64,000 nucleotides of DNA, from the NCBI RefSeq assembly GCF_025452235.1, contig NZ_CP104965.1, positions 3,282,501 through 3,346,500 on the forward strand, given 5' to 3'. Origin of the DNA: Devosia neptuniae (GTDB lineage: Bacteria > Pseudomonadota > Alphaproteobacteria > Rhizobiales > Devosiaceae). A program made the position numbers and the translations under genes. The notes under the pieces are model-generated. The model saw only the letters and a program-made list of their open reading frames with translations, had not been told where the DNA came from and did not search any database. Shown here piece by piece: positions 47,535 through 58,167 of the stretch (the first letter of the stretch is position 1; every line of letters starts with the position of its first letter).

Positions 47535-48914
47535 GCGTCGAGACCCTTCGATCCGGCCGTTGAAGCGTTCGAGGAACGCCGCTTTGTGGCGGGGTTCCAC
47601 GCGCACGACGAAGCCGGAGCCTTTTTCGGTCGCCTCATCGCGCGAGATAATCTCGGCATGCGAGTGCAGCCAGCCGATGTCGCTGCCCGCGCTGTGTGGC
47701 ACATGCACGTGATAGGTTCGGCTCTTTTCGGCAAGCGCGGCCTCGATGGCCAGCTTGAGCGCCTCCAGCCCCTGCCCCGTCTTGGCCGAAACCGGCACCA
47801 CGGCCGCAACGCGACCGGCTGGGCTGATGGCAGCCAGGGCTTCCTCAGTCGAACCGTCCACGGTTCCGAGCAGATCGACCTTGTTCCAGACCTCAATGAC
47901 CGGCGTGGTTTCCGCCGACACACCCAGGTCGCCCAGCACCTTGAGCACATCGAGCGCCTGCGCCAGATGGTCGGGGTTGGCCACGTCGCGGGCATGCAGG
48001 ATCACGTCGGCATCGACGACTTCTTCGAGCGTGGCGCGGAAGGCAGCGACGAGGTCGGTCGGCAGGTCGGCGACAAAGCCCACCGTGTCGCTGAGCATCA
48101 CTGCCCTGCCATGCGGCAATTCGAGCTTGCGCACAGTGGTGTCGAGAGTGGCGAAGAGCAGGTCTTCGGCAAACACCCCTGCCCCGGTCAGCGTGTTGAA
48201 CAGGCTCGACTTTCCGGCATTGGTGTAGCCGACCAGTGCAACGATCGGGAATGGCGTGTCGTCGCGCTGACGCCGCTGCTGGGCGCGGGTCTTCTTGACC
48301 TTTTCCAGCCGATCCTCGAGCAGCACGATACGGTCGGTGAGCTGGCGCCGATCGCTTTCAATCTGCGTTTCGCCAGGGCCGCCCATAAAGCCCATGCCGC
48401 CACTGCCGCGCTGGCGCTCAAGGTGGGTCCAGGAGCGCACAAGGCGGCTCTTCTGGTAATTGAGGTGGGCAAGCTCGACCTGCAACACGCCTTCGCGTGT
48501 CGCAGCGCGCTCGCCGAAAATTTCGAGGATCAGCCCGGTGCGGTCCAGCACCTTGGTGCCGGTTTCCTTTTCCAGATTACGCTGCTGGATCGGGGTCAGC
48601 GCGGCATCGACCAAGAGCAGGTCGATCTCGTCCTCTTTGACGCGGGCCGCCAGGGTTTCGACATGACCGCCGCCGATAAACGTCGCCGGCTTGACCTCGC
48701 GCACCTTGACGATCTCGGAAAAGGCAATGTCCAGCCGGATTGCGCCAGCCAGGCCTTCAAACTCCGCCTTGCGGGCCTCGATGCTGTGCTGGGAGACAGC
48801 CCCGCGGACATCGGGGCAAATCAATCCGGCCCGTGTCGGTTGGGCGCGTTGGTCGATGAACGCCTGCGGGCCGCCCTTTTGGACGGCCTCGTCGTCGTCG
48901 TGAAAATCGCTCAT
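47166..48914 (-). CDS. hflX: GTPase HflX, with an abnormal C-terminal read-through into mazG antisense
   Basis: This is a ribosome-associated GTPase. The first 460 residues are typical: HflX N-domain with glycine-rich GGPGETQIE (about 178-186), then G-domain VGYTNAGKSS, DTVGF, NKVD. The reading then continues 122 codons antisense to mazG, ending at 47166. In the adjacent frame a TAG in GACGCCTAG (about 47530) would end the protein near residue 460, as in relatives. An indel near 47540-47560 is therefore suspected, or the gene truly overlaps. It lies ten bases after hfq. Confidence 0.85.
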   Translation of the reverse strand: MSDFHDDDEAVQKGGPQAFIDQRAQPTRAGLICPDVRGAVSQHSIEARKAEFEGLAGAIRLDIAFSEIVKVREVKPATFIGGGHVETLAARVKEDEIDLLLVDAALTPIQQRNLEKETGTKVLDRTGLILEIFGERAATREGVLQVELAHLNYQKSRLVRSWTHLERQRGSGGMGFMGGPGETQIESDRRQLTDRIVLLEDRLEKVKKTRAQQRRQRDDTPFPIVALVGYTNAGKSSLFNTLTGAGVFAEDLLFATLDTTVRKLELPHGRAVMLSDTVGFVADLPTDLVAAFRATLEEVVDADVILHARDVANPDHLAQALDVLKVLGDLGVSAETTPVIEVWNKVDLLGTVDGSTEEALAAISPAGRVAAVVPVSAKTGQGLEALKLAIEAALAEKSRTYHVHVPHSAGSDIGWLHSHAEIISRDEATEKGSGFVVRVEPRHKAAFLERFNGRIEGSRRLGLVGLTDLVPIAIQTFEPGIAGFDIVLAAPGLHIVEAPGEFEIGIAQSRFGIYSSVAREINDGKQQVADLFMGCRRVSRSYSLIDFIQFLDRLGPHGGIVRPIKADLGSAPGELFGARQSG

Positions 48915-48923
48915 ATAAGCTCG

Positions 48924-49172
48924 TTAGTCGTCGTGGTTCTGTTCTGGATCGAACAGCTGGATCGGCGCGCCCGGCATGATCGTCGAGATGGCGTGCTTAT
49001 AGACCAGTTGGGATTGGGCGTCACGGCGCAGCAACAGGCAGAAATTGTCGAACCAGGTGATGACACCCTGCAGCTTGACGCCGTTCACGAGGAAAATCGT
49101 GACGGGCACCTTCTGCTTGCGGACGTGGTTGAGGAAAGAGTCCTGGAGATTTTGTTGTTTTTCGCTAGCCAT
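48924..49172 (-). CDS. hfq: RNA chaperone Hfq
   Basis: This 82-residue Sm-like protein helps small RNAs pair with mRNAs. Sm1 ([20 protein letters not shown]) and Sm2 ([12 protein letters not shown]) motifs are intact, including the KH of the uridine pocket. The short tail is typical of alphaproteobacteria. A minus-strand GTGTA/TACAC stem with TTTT (around 49267-49288) between ntrX and hfq could weaken read-through from ntr. Confidence 0.97.
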   Translation of the reverse strand: MASEKQQNLQDSFLNHVRKQKVPVTIFLVNGVKLQGVITWFDNFCLLLRRDAQSQLVYKHAISTIMPGAPIQLFDPEQNHDD

Positions 49173-49351
49173 TTAGGTCTCTTTTCGCGGCATTTGTTGT
49201 CGCTGTTATAATTGCGCTGGCTGGTCCAGGCTGGGCGCGAAAGCCGATGCTCCGCCCCCATCGCAAAAGTGTATTCACTACACGTTAAACACTATGGCAC
49301 AGAAGCCCAGGGCTGCCTACCCGCGCCTCATGCATAGCCTCCGCCCAATTT

Positions 49352-50734
49352 TCAAAGCCCCAGCGACTTGATTTTGCGGTGCAAGGCGCTGCGTTCCATG
49401 CCGACAAATTCGGCCGTTTTGGAGATATTGCCGCCGAAACGCTCGATCTGCGCCAGCAGATATTGCCGCTCGAACACCTCACGCGCGTCGCGCAGCGGCA
49501 GGCTCATCAGATGCGCCGAAGCGTCGGTATCGCCTACTGTGGGCAGCACTTCGCCAATGTCGGATGGCAGCATGGCGGCGGTGATCACCCCATCCTCGGG
49601 CTGCTGGTCCTTCATCAGAATCAGCAGGCGTTCGATGGAATTGCGCAATTGCCGCGCATTGCCCGGCCATTCCTGTGCCTGCAACACCGCAATCGCGTCA
49701 TCGCCCACCGTCAGCCGCTGCAGATTATGCATGCGGCAGACCTGCTCGATAAAGACGCTGACCAGCGGCGGCACGTCCTCGCGGCGTTCCTTGAGCGGCG
49801 TCAGGGGGAGCGGGACGATGGAGAGGCGGTGGAACAGGTCCGAGCGGAACTCCCCGGCCTCGATCTGGGCCGCCACGTTCTGCGAGCTGGACGAAATGAT
49901 GCGCACGTCGATCGGCACAGCCTGCGTACCGCCGACGCGATTGAAGCGGTTTTCGACCAGGGTGCGCAGCAGCGCTGCCTGAGTCTGGGCCGGCAAAGTG
50001 GTCACTTCCGACAGATACAGCGTGCCGCCATGGGCGCGTTCCAGCGCACCGACCTCAACCTTGAGGATGCCGGTCTTTTCGCGAGCTTCGCGGCCGAACA
50101 GCACGACCGGCACTTCCTCGGGCGCATAGAGCGAGGCGTTGATTTCGACGAACGGCGCGTCGGCGCGCGGGCTGCGCTGATGGATCAGACGAGCCACCAG
50201 GCCCTTGCCGGCGCCGGATGGGCCCGAGACAAAGATGCGCGAATTGGTCGGCGCCGACTTCTCGATAATGCCGCGCACCTGCTGCAAGGCCGGCGAGGTG
50301 CCCACCATGTCGATGCTCTTGCTCGCCGAGCGTTCCTTGAGCTCCGCAACCTCGTTGCGCAGGCGGGTGGCTTCCATGGCGCGCTGCGTGATGTGCAGCA
50401 GGCGATCAATTTTGAACGGCTTTTCGATATAGTCATAGGCGCCGCGGCGGATCGCCGAGACGGCGGTCTCGACATTGCCATGCCCCGAAATCATCACCAC
50501 CGGCATGTCCGGGTGCTGGCTCTGGAAAACGTCGAGCAATTGCAGGCCATCGAGCCGCGAGCCCTGCATCCAGATATCGAGGAAGACCAGGCTGGGGCGG
50601 CGGCGGGCGATTTCATTGAGCCCGCTATCGGCATCATGGGCCTGACGGGTTTCAAATCCCTCGTCCTCCAGAATGCCGGCGATCAGGTCGCGGATGTCGT
50701 CTTCGTCGTCGATAATGAGAATGTCGAGTGCCAT
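49352..50734 (-). CDS. ntrX: Response regulator NtrX, with degenerate AAA+ core
   Basis: This 460-residue partner of NtrY controls nitrogen and envelope responses. The receiver has D53 (LVFLDIW). The AAA+ domain keeps Walker A GPSGAGKG (171-178). However, GAFTGA is missing (213-230 reads FGREAREKTGILKVEVGA), and the Walker B Asp is Ser (TLYLSEV, S242). A Fis-type HTH ends the protein. It therefore cannot open sigma54 promoters and is likely a DNA-binding regulator. The start overlaps the ntrY stop (TAATG). Confidence 0.95.
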   Translation of the reverse strand: MALDILIIDDEDDIRDLIAGILEDEGFETRQAHDADSGLNEIARRRPSLVFLDIWMQGSRLDGLQLLDVFQSQHPDMPVVMISGHGNVETAVSAIRRGAYDYIEKPFKIDRLLHITQRAMEATRLRNEVAELKERSASKSIDMVGTSPALQQVRGIIEKSAPTNSRIFVSGPSGAGKGLVARLIHQRSPRADAPFVEINASLYAPEEVPVVLFGREAREKTGILKVEVGALERAHGGTLYLSEVTTLPAQTQAALLRTLVENRFNRVGGTQAVPIDVRIISSSSQNVAAQIEAGEFRSDLFHRLSIVPLPLTPLKERREDVPPLVSVFIEQVCRMHNLQRLTVGDDAIAVLQAQEWPGNARQLRNSIERLLILMKDQQPEDGVITAAMLPSDIGEVLPTVGDTDASAHLMSLPLRDAREVFERQYLLAQIERFGGNISKTAEFVGMERSALHRKIKSLGL

Positions 50735-53070
50735 TACTTATGAACCGCCGCTGAAATAAGCGGCTCCTCCTGTTGCGAGGGGGCGGTCGATGCCGCATCG
50801 GCACCGCTCTCCTCGGACGTCTTGATTGGCGATTGCAGGGGCAATGTGAAGGTGACGCAGGCCCCGACCCGGCCGGTCGCATCAGGCTCGGCGTCGACCA
50901 GTTCCACTATGCCGCCATGTTGTTCGATGATTTTCGCTACAATAGCGAGACCCAGGCCCGTGCCCTTCTCGCGCGTCGTCATATAGGGCTCCAGCAGCCG
51001 CTGCCGGTTTTCGCTAGGCCAGCCCTTGCCATTGTCGGACACGTTGATCCGGGCATGATTGCCCTCCAACTGTCCTTGCACAGTGATGGTAGGTACCCAA
51101 TCGGGTGAAGAACCTACGGATTCAAAGGCTTCTACCGCGTTCTTGATCAGGTTGGTCAGACTTTGCGAAATCAGGCGACTATCGAACCAGGCGCGGATCG
51201 GCGTCTCCGGCAGCTCGGTGTGGATAACCATTTCCGGCAGGCGGACGCTTTCGAGGAATACCGCCTGCCGAATGGTATCAGACAGGTCCGCCATTTCAGG
51301 CGCGGCCTCGGGCATGCGGGCAAAGGCTGAGAATTCATCGACCATGCGGCCGATATCGCCCACCTGACGCACGATGGTGTTGATGCATTTGTCGAAGACT
51401 TCGCGATCGTCCTCAAGTTTAGAGCCATAGCGACGGCTTAGCCGCTCGGCCGAAAGCTGAATGGGGGTCAGCGGGTTCTTGATCTCATGAGCGATGCGCC
51501 GGGCCACGTCGGCCCAGGCGCTGGTACGCTGGGCAGATTCGAGATCGGTAATGTCATCGAAGGTCAGCACATAACCCTTGGATTCGGCGATCGACCCCTC
51601 GCGGGTCAGCTGCACCTGATAGGTCCGCCGATCGGTCTCGTTGCCGAGCTGGATCTGATCGCGCACCTGGCCGCGGCGGGCCGAGCGGGCGCGCTCGAGG
51701 ATGGGCGCCAATTGCGGCATGGCCACTTCGATCCGCTCGCCCATCAGGCCGATTTCATCGCGTTCCAGCATCTCGCAAGCGCGCGCATTGACCAGCGTGA
51801 CGGCGCCGAACGGATCTAGCCCGATAATTCCAGCCGACACGCCTTCCACCACGGCTTCGGTGAATTGCCGGCGCTTTTCGTTCATCTCGCTGGCCGTCAC
51901 CAAATCCTCGCGCTGCGATTTGAGCTGCAGCGTCATCTGGTTGAACCCATTGGACAAATCGCGCAGGTCCCCCCTGCCCTCCTGCACCGGAACCTGCACA
52001 TCGAGATCACCGCGACTGACGCGGCTGGAGGCGATCATGAGGTTTCGGATCGGGTCGACGAAGCGGTTGGCAAGCGCAATGCCAATCCAGAGCGCGGCGA
52101 GCAGCAGCACCACAGCCAGACCGACATACATGATGGTGAAGGTGATCTGGAACACCAGCCGATTGGACGCATATTGCCGGTATTCGGTGATGTTCTCGTC
52201 GGTCAGCCGCATATATTCGAGCACTTCGGCATCGACCGGGCGGGCAACGAACAGATAGGTGTCGTCGTAGCCGCGCAGCTTGACGATGGAGCCGACCAAA
52301 TTGGTGCTGCCCGGCGCAATCTGGCTCGGCACGCCTTCGACCACCCCTTGGGTAATGCCCTCCGGCAGCTTGGGATACGCCCCCTGCACATTGATCTGCG
52401 CCCGCATCAGCGTGTCGCCATCACCGTGAATGAGCGACGTGAAGGGCAGTGAACGGGTGACGGCCAGCGCGGTCAGGATACGCTCGAAACGGTCGCGATC
52501 TTCCTCGAACGTGCCGCGCGCCTGTTCGAGCTCGGTGGCCACCCAGATGATGTCGTCTCGCAAAACCTGCGCGTGCTCAAGCATATAGGAGCGAGCGACG
52601 AGGCGCGAGCTTTCCACCATGGCCCTGGTGCGCTCGGAGAACCATTGATCCAGCCCCTGGTTGAGCGAGAAGGTCGCGACCACTGCTACGATGACCGCGG
52701 GAATGGCGGCGACGATAGCGAACATCGTGACCATGCGGAGCTGCATGCTCGAGCCGGGCTGGCGCTGCGAGCGGGCCTGGATGAGCAGCACGGCCTCGGT
52801 AACAACCAGGGCGATCATCAGCAGGACCAGGATGCCGGTGACGATCCAGATGACGGTCCAGACGGTTGCCGAAGGCTCGATATTGGTCGCGCCCGACAGG
52901 ATCAGGAACGAGATCGAGGACATCAGGACCGAGGCGAACACCACCACAAAACCCAATACCCGCAAGGGTCTGTTGGTATGTGCAGCAAAAAACGGCACGC
53001 GAGAGGAATGCGCCGCCTCGCTCCGCCGTGCTGGCGCAGCCTGGTTATCGATGATCGCCGTTTCCGTCAT
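50734..53070 (-). CDS. ntrY: Sensor histidine kinase NtrY
   Basis: This 778-residue inner-membrane kinase has three N-terminal membrane segments (about 30-125), a periplasmic region to about 310, a fourth membrane segment, HAMP (about 340-395), PAS (about 405-510), HisKA with the phospho-His in [13 protein letters not shown], and HATPase with DNGKGW and GTGLGLAIV. Coupled to ntrX by an overlapping TAATG. Confidence 0.96.
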   Translation of the reverse strand: MTETAIIDNQAAPARRSEAAHSSRVPFFAAHTNRPLRVLGFVVVFASVLMSSISFLILSGATNIEPSATVWTVIWIVTGILVLLMIALVVTEAVLLIQARSQRQPGSSMQLRMVTMFAIVAAIPAVIVAVVATFSLNQGLDQWFSERTRAMVESSRLVARSYMLEHAQVLRDDIIWVATELEQARGTFEEDRDRFERILTALAVTRSLPFTSLIHGDGDTLMRAQINVQGAYPKLPEGITQGVVEGVPSQIAPGSTNLVGSIVKLRGYDDTYLFVARPVDAEVLEYMRLTDENITEYRQYASNRLVFQITFTIMYVGLAVVLLLAALWIGIALANRFVDPIRNLMIASSRVSRGDLDVQVPVQEGRGDLRDLSNGFNQMTLQLKSQREDLVTASEMNEKRRQFTEAVVEGVSAGIIGLDPFGAVTLVNARACEMLERDEIGLMGERIEVAMPQLAPILERARSARRGQVRDQIQLGNETDRRTYQVQLTREGSIAESKGYVLTFDDITDLESAQRTSAWADVARRIAHEIKNPLTPIQLSAERLSRRYGSKLEDDREVFDKCINTIVRQVGDIGRMVDEFSAFARMPEAAPEMADLSDTIRQAVFLESVRLPEMVIHTELPETPIRAWFDSRLISQSLTNLIKNAVEAFESVGSSPDWVPTITVQGQLEGNHARINVSDNGKGWPSENRQRLLEPYMTTREKGTGLGLAIVAKIIEQHGGIVELVDAEPDATGRVGACVTFTLPLQSPIKTSEESGADAASTAPSQQEEPLISAAVHK

Positions 53071-53221
53071 ACAATGCCGCTTGGCACTCCATCTCCGCCA
53101 CAGGAAGGCAGAGCCTGACCCAATTCGGGCAACCCTTCAAGACAATTGTTGCCAAAATGTGACAGTGTGATCAAACCGCCGCATTTTCGCCAGTGCGGCG
53201 AACGGTTTGTGAACAGCCGCA

Positions 53222-54667
53222 TCAATTGCGGCGGCTGTGCTTGACGATCTCGATGCTGTGGGTGCGGATTTTCTTGCGCAGCGTATTGCGATTGAGGCCG
53301 AGCAGATCGGCCGCCTTGATCTGGTTCCCGCCGCAGGCATTGAGCGCCATGGCGATCAGCGGCGCTTCCACCCGATCGATCACCCGCTGATAAAGCCCCG
53401 CCGGCGGCAGGTTCGGCTCATATTCGCGCAGCAACTGGCCCACATGGGTTTCCACCGCCATGGACACGTCGACCGGGCCGGCCATGCCGTTGGTCTGCGG
53501 GCGCTCGGCGATATTGAGTTCGTTCTGCACGATCTCAGCCGAAATGCTTTCGTCCGCATAGAGGGCCGAGAGGCGACGGACGAGGTTTTCCAGTTCGCGG
53601 ACATTGCCCGGCCAGGAATAGTTCTGCATCAGCCGGATCGCTTCGGGAGCGATGGATTTGACCGCCTCCCCTTCGCGCTGGGCGGCGTTGAGGAAATGCG
53701 TCGTTAGATCGCCGATATCGTCGATGCGCTCGCGCAGCGGCGGCAGGCGGATCGGCACGACGTTGAGGCGGTAATAGAGATCTTCGCGGAACAGGCCCTG
53801 CCGGATCATCTGGCTGAGATCGCGATGCGTAGCCGCAACGATGCGGACATTGGTCTTGATCGAGGATCGGCCGCCGACCATGGTGTATTCGCCTTCCTGC
53901 AGCACGCGCAGCAGGCGGGTCTGGGCATCCATCGGCATGTCGCCGATTTCGTCGAGGAACAGCGTGCCGCCCTCGGCCTGCTCGAAGCGACCTGAGGAGC
54001 GCGTATTGGCGCCGGTAAAGGCCCCCTTCTCGTGGCCAAACAGTTCGGCTTCGATCAGGTCGCGCGGAATGGCGGCCATGTTGATGGCAACGAACGGCCC
54101 GTTACGGCGCTTGCCGAAGTCGTGCAGTGCCCGCGCCACCAATTCCTTGCCGGTGCCGCTCTCGCCGGTGATCATCACCGTCAGGTCGGTCTGCATCAGG
54201 CGGGCCAGGGCACGGTAGATGTCCTGCATGGCGGTCGAGCGACCGACCAGCGGCATGGTCTCGCCGGGCTCCTCGGCCTTGCGCTCGGCTGTGGTCGGCT
54301 TTTTGGCATCGGCCAGGGCGCGCGCCACCACCGAAAGCACTTCGGTAATGTCGAACGGCTTAGGCAGATATTCGTAAGCGCCAACTTCAGAGGCGCGAAT
54401 GGCCGTCATGAAGGTGTTCTGCGCCGACATCACGATCATCGGCAGATCGGGGCGCAGCTTCTTGATCTTGGGCATGACCTCGAAGGCATTGCCATCTGGC
54501 ATGGCCACGTCGGTGATCAGGATATCGCCTTCGCCGCGGCTCACCCAATTCCACATGGTGGAGATATTACCGGTGGGGCGCACTTCGTAGCCGGCGCGGG
54601 TCAGCGCCTGGTTGAGCACCATGCGGATGGCCGCGTCATCATCGGCTAGCAGGACAACGTGGCTCAT
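53222..54667 (-). CDS. ntrC: Nitrogen regulator NtrC (sigma54 activator)
   Basis: This 481-residue response regulator has D53 (ITDVAMPDG), Walker A GESGTGKE (168-175), GAFTGA (215-220) and [13 protein letters not shown], all intact, so it can act on sigma54 polymerase. The C-terminal Fis HTH is [10 protein letters not shown]. It overlaps ntrB by four bases. A 151-base gap separates it from ntrY and may hold a separate ntrYX promoter. Confidence 0.97.
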   Translation of the reverse strand: MSHVVLLADDDAAIRMVLNQALTRAGYEVRPTGNISTMWNWVSRGEGDILITDVAMPDGNAFEVMPKIKKLRPDLPMIVMSAQNTFMTAIRASEVGAYEYLPKPFDITEVLSVVARALADAKKPTTAERKAEEPGETMPLVGRSTAMQDIYRALARLMQTDLTVMITGESGTGKELVARALHDFGKRRNGPFVAINMAAIPRDLIEAELFGHEKGAFTGANTRSSGRFEQAEGGTLFLDEIGDMPMDAQTRLLRVLQEGEYTMVGGRSSIKTNVRIVAATHRDLSQMIRQGLFREDLYYRLNVVPIRLPPLRERIDDIGDLTTHFLNAAQREGEAVKSIAPEAIRLMQNYSWPGNVRELENLVRRLSALYADESISAEIVQNELNIAERPQTNGMAGPVDVSMAVETHVGQLLREYEPNLPPAGLYQRVIDRVEAPLIAMALNACGGNQIKAADLLGLNRNTLRKKIRTHSIEIVKHSRRN

Positions 54668-55800
54668 TTTGCCGATACCTCTTCAGAAGACGCGTTGAAG
54701 GCCCCGCTGGCGACGGGCAGGAGAATGCGGAAGCGAGTGCGGCCGGGGCGGCTATCGCAATCGATGACCCCGCCATGGTCGCCCACGATCTTGGCTACCA
54801 GGGCCAGGCCCAGGCCCGAGCCATTGAGTTTGGTCGTGACGAAGGGGTCGAACAGGAACGGCAGAATATCGGGCGGCACGCCGGGGCCATTGTCCTCGAT
54901 GACAATTTCGAGCGGCAGCGAGATGCGCTCGGACACGCCCGTCACGCTGATGCGAATGCCAGGACGGAAGGCCGTGGTGATACGGATTTCCGGTTTCTGT
55001 GTGCGTTCAAGGGCTTCCGAAGCATTCTTGACCAGATTGAGGAAGACCTGAATGAGTTGGTCGCGATTGCCATAAACCGGCGGCAGCGAGGGATCGTATT
55101 CTTCCGAGAAGGCAATACCCCGGGCGACGCCATTGCGCGCCAGCAGTTTTACGCGGTCGAGAATGACGTGGATATTAATCGGCTCGCGCTCCATCGGGCG
55201 CTCGTCGCCAAACACTTCCACACGGTCGATCAAGCCGACAATGCGGTCGGTCTCTTCGCGGATCAGACGGGCCAGCGGAATTTCGTCGCTTGCCACGCTC
55301 TGCTCAAGCAATTGGGCGGCGCCGCGAATGCCCGAGAGCGGGTTCTTGATCTCGTGGGCCAGCATGGAGGCAAGGCCCGTCACCGAGCGCGCCGCGCCAC
55401 GCGACACCATCTGGCGATCGATCTTGTCAGCCATGGTCCGTTCCTGGATCAGCAGGGCCACGCGGCCATCGCTATCCGAAAGCGGGCTAGCGAACACGTC
55501 GGCAATACGCTCATCGCCAAAGCGGGACGAGCCGACGCGGACGCGATATTCAGTCATCGGCCCACGGCGCAGGATGACGGTTTCAACGAGGCTAATAATG
55601 GGCGAGCCGAAGGCAATGAGATCGTCCAGCCGCTGGCGCGTCAAAACGCTCAGCGAAGCGCCAAAAAACGCCTCGGCGGCATAATTGACGAAGATGATCT
55701 GGCGGTCTTCGTCGCAAACGATGATGGGCTGCGGCAAAGCCTGCAGCACCGCAGTCGAAGGCACGCTGGCCAATTTGCTCGCATTCGTAGACGCGCTCAT
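54664..55800 (-). CDS. ntrB: Nitrogen sensor kinase NtrB
   Basis: This 378-residue cytoplasmic kinase phosphorylates NtrC and is controlled by PII. It has a PAS domain (about 15-115), HisKA with the phospho-His in [14 protein letters not shown], and HATPase with DNGPGVP and [11 protein letters not shown] 55800 overlaps the dusB stop (ATGA) and has GGAAGG at seven bases. Confidence 0.96.
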   Translation of the reverse strand: MSASTNASKLASVPSTAVLQALPQPIIVCDEDRQIIFVNYAAEAFFGASLSVLTRQRLDDLIAFGSPIISLVETVILRRGPMTEYRVRVGSSRFGDERIADVFASPLSDSDGRVALLIQERTMADKIDRQMVSRGAARSVTGLASMLAHEIKNPLSGIRGAAQLLEQSVASDEIPLARLIREETDRIVGLIDRVEVFGDERPMEREPINIHVILDRVKLLARNGVARGIAFSEEYDPSLPPVYGNRDQLIQVFLNLVKNASEALERTQKPEIRITTAFRPGIRISVTGVSERISLPLEIVIEDNGPGVPPDILPFLFDPFVTTKLNGSGLGLALVAKIVGDHGGVIDCDSRPGRTRFRILLPVASGAFNASSEEVSAK

Positions 55801-56798
55801 GCCGCCGCCTTCCATTCGCCCGAGAAAATCGCGCCGATCATCTCGAGCACATGAGACGGCGTTTCATTGTTGAGAAAGGCAGTGCGAGTCGGCTTGTCGA
55901 GCGCGATGCCGGCGGCCTCCAGATACCAATCCAGATGCTTGCGCGCGGCCCTCAGGCCCACCACCGTGCCATATTCGACCAGGATGCCCTCGTAATGCTC
56001 GGCAACCAGTTCGGCAAGCGCTTCACCCTGCGGTGCAGGCTGCGCCTCCCTCCCGGCCAGCGCAGCGCCAATCTGGCCAACTGCCCATGGGCGCCCTTGA
56101 GCACCGCGGCCGAGCATGACCGCAGCCGCACCGGATTGCTGCAGGGCCTCGCGCGCACTGGCAAAGTCCACAATGTCACCATTGACCACCACGGGCACGT
56201 CCACCGCCTCGACAACCGCCCGCACCAGTTCCCAGCGGGCATTGCCCTTGTAAAATTGCTGGCGGGTGCGGCCATGCACGGTGATCATCCGTGCCCCAGC
56301 ATCGACGGCGCGGCGGGCGATTTCGGGGGCATTGAGGCTGTCATCGTCCCAGCCCAGGCGCATCTTGACGGTGACCGGTAGCGGCGTGGCGGCAACGACG
56401 GCATCGATCAGCGTCATGGCGTGGTCGGGCACGCGCATCAGCGCCGAGCCGGCATAGCCGTTAGTGACGCGCTTGGCCGGGCAGCCGAAATTGATGTCGA
56501 TGATATCGGCGCCGGCATCGTGGGCGATCTTGGCACCACGCGCCATCCATTCGGCCTCGCAGCCAGCCAATTGCACCATGTGGGGCAGCGTGCCGGGGCG
56601 ACCGAGCTTACGCACCATCTCTTCATTGCCCACGCCCAGGGCATTGCTGGCGATCATCTCGGAGACGACCATGCCAGCGCCGAACCGCTCTGCGAGGACA
56701 CGAAACGGGCGATCGGTGATTCCCGCCATGGGAGCAAGCAAAGCATGACTGCGAACCCGATGGCTCCCAATGCTCAACTCGCAGGCAATTTCAGACAA
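55797..56798 (-). CDS. dusB: tRNA-dihydrouridine synthase (NifR3)
   Basis: This 333-residue flavoenzyme reduces uridines in tRNA. The FMN barrel has LAPMAGITDRPFR, and the catalytic Cys is in INFGCPAKRV. Its position before ntrBC is the classical nifR3-ntrBC layout of Rhizobiales. The best start is a TTG at 56798. Confidence 0.95.
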   Translation of the reverse strand: MSEIACELSIGSHRVRSHALLAPMAGITDRPFRVLAERFGAGMVVSEMIASNALGVGNEEMVRKLGRPGTLPHMVQLAGCEAEWMARGAKIAHDAGADIIDINFGCPAKRVTNGYAGSALMRVPDHAMTLIDAVVAATPLPVTVKMRLGWDDDSLNAPEIARRAVDAGARMITVHGRTRQQFYKGNARWELVRAVVEAVDVPVVVNGDIVDFASAREALQQSGAAAVMLGRGAQGRPWAVGQIGAALAGREAQPAPQGEALAELVAEHYEGILVEYGTVVGLRAARKHLDWYLEAAGIALDKPTRTAFLNNETPSHVLEMIGAIFSGEWKAAA

Positions 56799-56976
56799 GG
56801 ACTGCCCCAGAAATGGTCATTTTTGAATTTCTGCCCGCACAATAATCAAAAGCGCCGCTAGCGCAACACCTTATGTACCGTTGCCGGGTGTGCGGCAGCC
56901 CTGCACTTGCCGCATGACACCGGCACGGCTAGACCAGATTCCTATGACGGTTTCCGGGTTGAGTGTCTGTTTCGAT

Positions 56977-58167
56977 ATGCGTCAAAAATCCATCGCCGTC
57001 ATCATTGTCGCTGCTGGCCAGGGTGAGCGCGCGAGCGCCGGTGGAGCCCCCGATCCCAAGCAATACCGCAATGTTGCGGGCGTTCCGGTGCTGCAGCGGA
57101 CCATCCAGGCATTTCTCGACCATCCGGCCATCGGCCAGATTCTCCCCGTTGTCCACGCAGGCCATGCAGAGCGCTACGCCGCCCTTGGCCTCAGCGACAA
57201 CCGCCTCTTGGCGCCGGTACTCGGGGGCGGTACGCGGCAAGCCTCGGTGCTGGAAGGCATCAAGGCCCTGGCGCCGCTGCGGCCAGATCTGGTGCTGATT
57301 CAGGATGCAGCGCGACCCTTTGCGACCACCGACCTGATTGGCGACGTCATTGCGGTACTGGACCAATATGATGGCGCCCTGCCCGCTCTTGGTGTCACCG
57401 ACACCATAAAGCGCTCGCTGGACGGCCGCCTGGTCGTTGCCACCGAGGACCGCAACCAGCTTCATGCCGCCCAAACGCCGCAGGGTTTCCGCTTCGGGCA
57501 GATTTTTTCCGCGCATATGCGCGCTTCCACCATTCGCCGCCAATTCACCGACGACGCAGAAATCGCCGAATGGGCGGGGCTCAAGGTCGCCATGGTGATG
57601 GGCGATCCCAACAACATCAAGATTACGCATCCCCAAGATTTCGAGCGGGCCGAGCGGATCGTTTCAGGAGATTTCGCTATGGAAACCCGTGTCGGCACCG
57701 GCTTTGACGTTCATCCATTCGAGGCCGGCGATGCCGTATGGCTGGGCGGCGTGCGCATTCCCTATAGGGCCAAGCTCAAGGGCCATTCAGATGCGGATGT
57801 GGCGCTGCATGCGCTGACCGACGCTATTCTGGGCGCAATCGGCGAAGGCGATATCGGCGTGCACTTCCCGCCGGCCGATATGCAGTGGAAAGGCGCGGCC
57901 TCCACTATCTTCCTCAAGCACGCTGGCGATCTCGTGACCGGGTTGGGTGGGCGCATCGTCAATCTTGACGTGACAATTGTCTGCGAAGGACCCAGGATCG
58001 CGCAACATGTGCCGGCAATGCAGGCGGTGATTGCCGAAACACTGGGAATTGCGACCAACAGGATCGCGATCAAGGCGACAACGAGTGAAAAGCTCGGCTT
58101 TACCGGGCGGGAGGAAGGTATCGTGGCCATGGCGAGTGCGAGTGTAGAAGTGCCGAGGGGGGATTGA
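56977..58167 (+). CDS. ispDF: Bifunctional IspD/IspF isoprenoid enzyme
   Basis: This fused protein of 396 residues carries out two steps of the MEP pathway: IspD (CTP to CDP-methylerythritol) and IspF (cyclisation). IspD has IIVAAGQGERA at the N-terminus; IspF starts near residue 235 with TRVGTGFDVHPFE and HSDADVALHA. The fusion is typical of alphaproteobacteria. IspE is elsewhere. ATG 56977 is chosen; ATG 56944 would add 11 residues. The stop overlaps the next gene. Confidence 0.94.
   Translation: MRQKSIAVIIVAAGQGERASAGGAPDPKQYRNVAGVPVLQRTIQAFLDHPAIGQILPVVHAGHAERYAALGLSDNRLLAPVLGGGTRQASVLEGIKALAPLRPDLVLIQDAARPFATTDLIGDVIAVLDQYDGALPALGVTDTIKRSLDGRLVVATEDRNQLHAAQTPQGFRFGQIFSAHMRASTIRRQFTDDAEIAEWAGLKVAMVMGDPNNIKITHPQDFERAERIVSGDFAMETRVGTGFDVHPFEAGDAVWLGGVRIPYRAKLKGHSDADVALHALTDAILGAIGEGDIGVHFPPADMQWKGAASTIFLKHAGDLVTGLGGRIVNLDVTIVCEGPRIAQHVPAMQAVIAETLGIATNRIAIKATTSEKLGFTGREEGIVAMASASVEVPRGD

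Noticed and set aside
49173..49351. hfq-specific sigma70 promoter
   Set aside because: A TATAAC-like box is present but no -35 element at the right distance was found.
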